Below are positions 13,968-16,056 of a stretch of DNA of 16,056 nt, piece after piece (the stretch's first letter is position 1; every line of letters starts with the position of its first letter). The stretch comes from RGIG7213 sp045636245 (GTDB lineage Bacteria; Bacillota; Clostridia; Oscillospirales; CAG-272). A program made the translations under genes and the position numbers. The DNA is taken from NCBI GenBank assembly GCA_045636245.1, contig JAZTXA010000053.1:1-16056 (forward strand). The letters are read 5' to 3'. The notes beneath the pieces were generated by a model. That model worked only from the letters and a program-made list of their open reading frames with translations, was not told where the DNA came from and made no database searches.

Positions 13968-14855
13968 TCACTCTATATTCTGTATTTGTTCTCTGATCTT
14001 TTCAAGTTCGCCTTTAATTGCAACGACAGTGTGCGCCACTTCCGTGTTCTGCGCCTTGCTTCCGATCGTATTCGTTTCTCTGTTTATCTCCTGCATGCGG
14101 AAATCAAGATCACGTCCGACAGGCGCATTACTTTCAAGATAATTGTCAAATGCAGCAAAATGGCTGCGCAAACGCACAAGCTCCTCATCTATCGCAACTT
14201 TATCTGCAAACAGCGCACATTCTGTAAGTATTCTGTCCTCGCTTACCTTTACGCCCGCTTCGCCCACAACGGCAAGCAGCTTCGTGTAAAGACGCTTTTC
14301 ATATTCCTTTGTGGTGGATTCCGCCTTTTCTTCGATAACATTTACAAGCTCTTCAATGTACATGCGCTTCGCTTTTATGTCGTCATGAAGCCTTGCGCCC
14401 TCTGCGATTCTTGCAGAGTTGAAGTTTGTAACGGCACATTCAAGAACTGCTTTAAGATCGTTCCAATCCTTTTCCAAATCCTCCTCGGGCTTCGTCACCG
14501 TGAATATATCATGGATTCTTGCCACGGACATAACCGATATATCATCGCGAAGTCCGAATGTATCACGGAGCTTACAAAGTGCGTCGATATATCCTTTTGC
14601 GTATTCCTCGTCAAGAGTGACCGAACAGTTAAGTCCGGGGGGCGAATCTATGGATATGAACACATCCACCTTACCTCTTGATATTCCCGCCGACTGAATA
14701 TATGCCTTTACCTTTTCCTCAAGAAACATATATGCACGTGGAAGCTTGACATTTACATCAAGAAAACGGTTGTTCACCGCTTTTATTTCAACGGTTATAT
14801 CCTTACCGGATAAATTCTGCCGATCACGGCCGTATCCAGTCATACTTTTTAACAT
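13968..14855 (-). CDS. yicC: YicC family endoribonuclease
   Basis: This 295-residue protein is the first gene of the operon. Conserved blocks are SMTGYG (4-9), EIKAVNNRFLD (23-33), EGARLHDD (152-159), ALFADKVAIDEELVRLRSH (214-232) and GRDLDFRMQEINRETNTIGSK (247-267, quoted with its positions), ending in the charged helix KGELEKIREQIQNIE. YicC of E. coli and YloC of Bacillus are reported endoribonucleases; the acidic residues and the Glu/Asp/His in the C-terminal blocks are the likely metal-binding active site. It probably acts in RNA turnover. GAGG lies about 9 nt upstream of the ATG. Length is normal and no frameshift is visible. Confidence 0.95.
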   Translation of the reverse strand: MLKSMTGYGRDRQNLSGKDITVEIKAVNNRFLDVNVKLPRAYMFLEEKVKAYIQSAGISRGKVDVFISIDSPPGLNCSVTLDEEYAKGYIDALCKLRDTFGLRDDISVMSVARIHDIFTVTKPEEDLEKDWNDLKAVLECAVTNFNSARIAEGARLHDDIKAKRMYIEELVNVIEEKAESTTKEYEKRLYTKLLAVVGEAGVKVSEDRILTECALFADKVAIDEELVRLRSHFAAFDNYLESNAPVGRDLDFRMQEINRETNTIGSKAQNTEVAHTVVAIKGELEKIREQIQNIE

Positions 14856-14895
14856 AATGTTGTCCTCTTTTACTATTAATTAACAATATAAATTT

Positions 14896-14924
14896 ATTAT
14901 AAAATATTTTTTCACATTTGTCAA
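14896..14924 (-). promoter_or_regulatory. Promoter of the yicC-rsgA operon
   Basis: On the minus strand TTGACA (14919-14924), a 17-nt spacer and TATAAT (14896-14901) form a perfect consensus sigma-A promoter, about 40 nt upstream of the yicC start. This is consistent with strong constitutive expression of the 13-gene unit. I could find no second equally good promoter inside the operon. Confidence 0.88.
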
Positions 14925-14947
14925 TCTCATTTTTGTTAACAAAACAA

Positions 14948-15017
14948 TTCAAAATTCACTTCATGTACACCGAAAATTTACATATGATGAAACATAACAC
15001 TTTCAACATTCACTTGA
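14948..15017 (+). repeat. Pair of imperfect 16-bp direct repeats in the divergent promoter region
   Basis: TTCAAAATTCACTTCA (14948-14963) and TTCAACATTCACTTGA (15002-15017) differ at two positions and lie 54 bp apart, close to five helical turns. The second copy overlaps the -35 box of the plus-strand promoter. They could be binding sites for a regulator of the ACT/UPF0210 unit. The surrounding sequence is AT-rich, so chance similarity cannot be excluded. Confidence 0.3.
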
Positions 15018-15042
15018 AATATTCATTAGTGTATGGTATAAT
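15014..15042 (+). promoter_or_regulatory. Promoter of the ACT-domain/UPF0210 unit
   Basis: TTGAAA (15014-15019), a 17-nt spacer and TATAAT (15037-15042) form a good sigma-A promoter. Transcription would begin around 15049, about 30 nt before the ATG. It is divergent from the yicC promoter, with 89 bp between the two -35 boxes. Confidence 0.85.
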
Positions 15043-15078
15043 GCACATAATAATTATATTTTATGGAGATATTTAGTA

Positions 15079-15348
15079 ATGAGAGCAGTTATTACAGTTG
15101 TCGGTCACGACAGTATGGGCATTATCGCAAAGGTAAGCACAGCTTGTGCCGAGGTCGGTGCGAATATTGAAGACATTTCGCAAAGCGTTATTAAGGACTA
15201 TTTTGCGATGGTCATGGTCGTTGATATCGATAAATTGAACATACCGTTCAACGGTCTTGTCGACAAGCTTACAGAGCTTGGCAAAGCAAACAATCTTGAC
15301 ATAAGGACGATGCATGAGGACATCTTCAATTCAATGCACAGGATATGA
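15079..15348 (+). CDS. UPF0237 ACT-domain protein
   Basis: This 89-residue single ACT domain (beta-alpha-beta-beta-alpha-beta) spans nearly the whole protein. The N-terminal strand and turn AVITVVGHDSMGIIAKVS (3-20) carry the ligand-loop D11-x-x-G14-I pattern typical of ACT domains that bind small molecules such as amino acids. The family ending is LDIRTMHEDIFNSMHRI (73-89). GGAGAT (15065-15070) lies about 8 nt upstream of the ATG. The gene is followed 9 nt later by the UPF0210 gene, an arrangement seen in many Firmicutes including Streptococcus pneumoniae. It may act as the regulatory or sensor subunit of the UPF0210 protein. That is inference; no reaction is established. Confidence 0.92.
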   Translation: MRAVITVVGHDSMGIIAKVSTACAEVGANIEDISQSVIKDYFAMVMVVDIDKLNIPFNGLVDKLTELGKANNLDIRTMHEDIFNSMHRI

Positions 15349-15357
15349 GGGTAAGTC

Positions 15358-16056
15358 ATGATAAACCTTAACGATATTTTAGAAACCATTAATATGATAA
15401 AGGAGGAAAACCTTGACATAAGAACTGTCACAATGGGTATTTCCTTACTTGACTGTGCAAGCGATGATATAGATACGCTTTGCACACGTGTTTACGATAA
15501 GATAACAAAAAACGCCGAAAGGCTCGTGCCTGTCGGCGAGGATATTGAAAAGCAGTACGGTATTCCGATAATAAACAAGCGTGTTTCCGTCACACCCATT
15601 TCAATGCTTGGCGGCAAGCACTCCTCAGATGATTACGTCAAGCTTGCAAAAACGCTTGACCGTGCAGCAAATACACTCGGCATCAACTTCATAGGCGGCT
15701 TCGGCGCACTTGTCGAAAAGGGCTTCACAGAAAACTCTGTCAATCTTATAAATGCTATTCCCGAAGCACTTTCAACAACAAATCTTGTATGCTCATCAAT
15801 TAATGTCGCTTCCACAAAAGCGGGCATAAATATGGATGCTATCGCTATGATGGGCGATATTATTCTGAAAACAGCATATCTGACAAGAGATAATCAGTCA
15901 ATCGGCTGTGCAAAGCTTGTTGTTTTTGCAAATGTTCCGCAGGACAACCCGTTTATGGCAGGTGCTTTCCACGGTATCGGCGAAGCGGAAACCGTTATAA
16001 ATGTCGGCGTTTCAGGTCCCGGTGTTGTAAGCTCTGCAATCAAACGCGCAGGCAAC
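15358..16056 (+). CDS. UPF0210 (DUF711, PFL family) protein, 3' end outside the window
   Basis: The frame is open for 233 codons from the ATG to the last base of the window, so this is about half of a family whose members are about 450 residues long. Recognisable conserved parts are LDIRTVTMGISLLDC (19-33), RLVPVGEDIEKQYGIPIINKR (53-73, with its positions), SVTPISMLGG (75-84), NFIGGFGALVEKGF (111-124), LVCSSINVAST (144-154), and the glycine-rich stretch INVGVSGPGVV (215-225). GAGGG (15347-15351) overlaps the upstream stop codon and serves as ribosome binding site. The family is called PFL-like because of a fold resemblance to pyruvate formate-lyase, but no glycyl-radical motif is visible in the part seen. 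Its function is unknown. Confidence 0.92.
   Translation, partial: MINLNDILETINMIKEENLDIRTVTMGISLLDCASDDIDTLCTRVYDKITKNAERLVPVGEDIEKQYGIPIINKRVSVTPISMLGGKHSSDDYVKLAKTLDRAANTLGINFIGGFGALVEKGFTENSVNLINAIPEALSTTNLVCSSINVASTKAGINMDAIAMMGDIILKTAYLTRDNQSIGCAKLVVFANVPQDNPFMAGAFHGIGEAETVINVGVSGPGVVSSAIKRAGN

Noticed and set aside
13986..14681. Plus-strand open frame of 231 codons opposite yicC
   Set aside because: It is the antisense shadow of the conserved yicC reading frame, with Cys/Phe/His-rich composition typical of a shadow ORF.
15292..15426. Shared peptide NLDIRT near the ACT C-terminus and the UPF0210 N-terminus, with a shared CTTGACATAAG at DNA level
   Set aside because: Both stretches are ordinary conserved parts of their own families as far as I recall; the match is probably coincidence rather than a duplication.
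1..16056. CRISPR arrays, tRNA or rRNA genes, riboswitches, prophage or integrase genes
   Set aside because: No regularly spaced repeats, no cloverleaf or rRNA-like segments, and no known riboswitch core or recombinase motifs were recognised; nearly all sequence is accounted for by the genes listed.

Overview
The window looks like chromosomal DNA from a Firmicutes bacterium of the class Clostridia, probably a gut-type Oscillospiraceae/Lachnospiraceae relative. The evidence is the gene order yicC-remA-gmk-rpoZ-priA-def-fmt-...-rsmB-rlmN-stp-prkC-rsgA, the AGGAGG-type ribosome binding sites, consensus sigma-A promoters with 17-bp spacers, and the UPF0237/UPF0210 gene pair. The species cannot be named from the sequence alone.

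Layout from left to right. Positions 1-239 hold no gene, but contain a roughly 200-bp structure bounded by imperfect inverted repeats with two palindromes inside it; it looks like a small non-autonomous mobile element or intergenic repeat. Next, on the minus strand, is a two-gene unit: a PadR-type repressor and a DUF2812 membrane protein. It is driven by a TTGACA-N17-TATAAT promoter that carries two identical 13-bp palindromic operator candidates. A monocistronic SDR oxidoreductase follows, with its own promoter and intrinsic terminator. Positions 1943-2251 are non-coding and hold the SDR promoter, a GC-rich hairpin and the terminator of the next unit.

Positions 2202-14924 form one apparent 13-gene minus-strand operon. 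A consensus promoter lies upstream of yicC and a 12-bp-stem hairpin lies directly after rsgA. Genes overlap or are separated by at most 44 nt. In transcription order they are yicC (RNase), remA-like (DNA-binding), gmk (guanylate kinase), rpoZ (RNA polymerase omega), priA (replication restart helicase), def and fmt (N-formyl-methionine cycle), a YugP-like membrane zinc peptidase, rsmB and rlmN (rRNA methylation), stp and prkC (PP2C phosphatase and PASTA Ser/Thr kinase) and rsgA (ribosome assembly GTPase). The set links nucleotide supply, transcription, translation start, ribosome maturation and cell-wall-linked Ser/Thr signalling. Compared with the Bacillus subtilis order, coaBC is missing between rpoZ and priA, and rpe and thiN are missing after rsgA.

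Positions 14856-15078 are a divergent promoter region. On the plus strand a UPF0237 ACT-domain protein is followed by a UPF0210/DUF711 protein that runs off the window end.

Most of the window is ordinary housekeeping sequence. The best leads are the terminal-repeat element at 31-239, the twin-operator PadR promoter, the uncharacterised ACT/UPF0210 pair, and lineage-specific changes in PriA (zinc-module insertion), the RemA-like protein (Arg-to-Lys) and RsgA (G4 Asp-to-Glu). No rRNA, tRNA, CRISPR array, intact transposase or prophage gene was seen.
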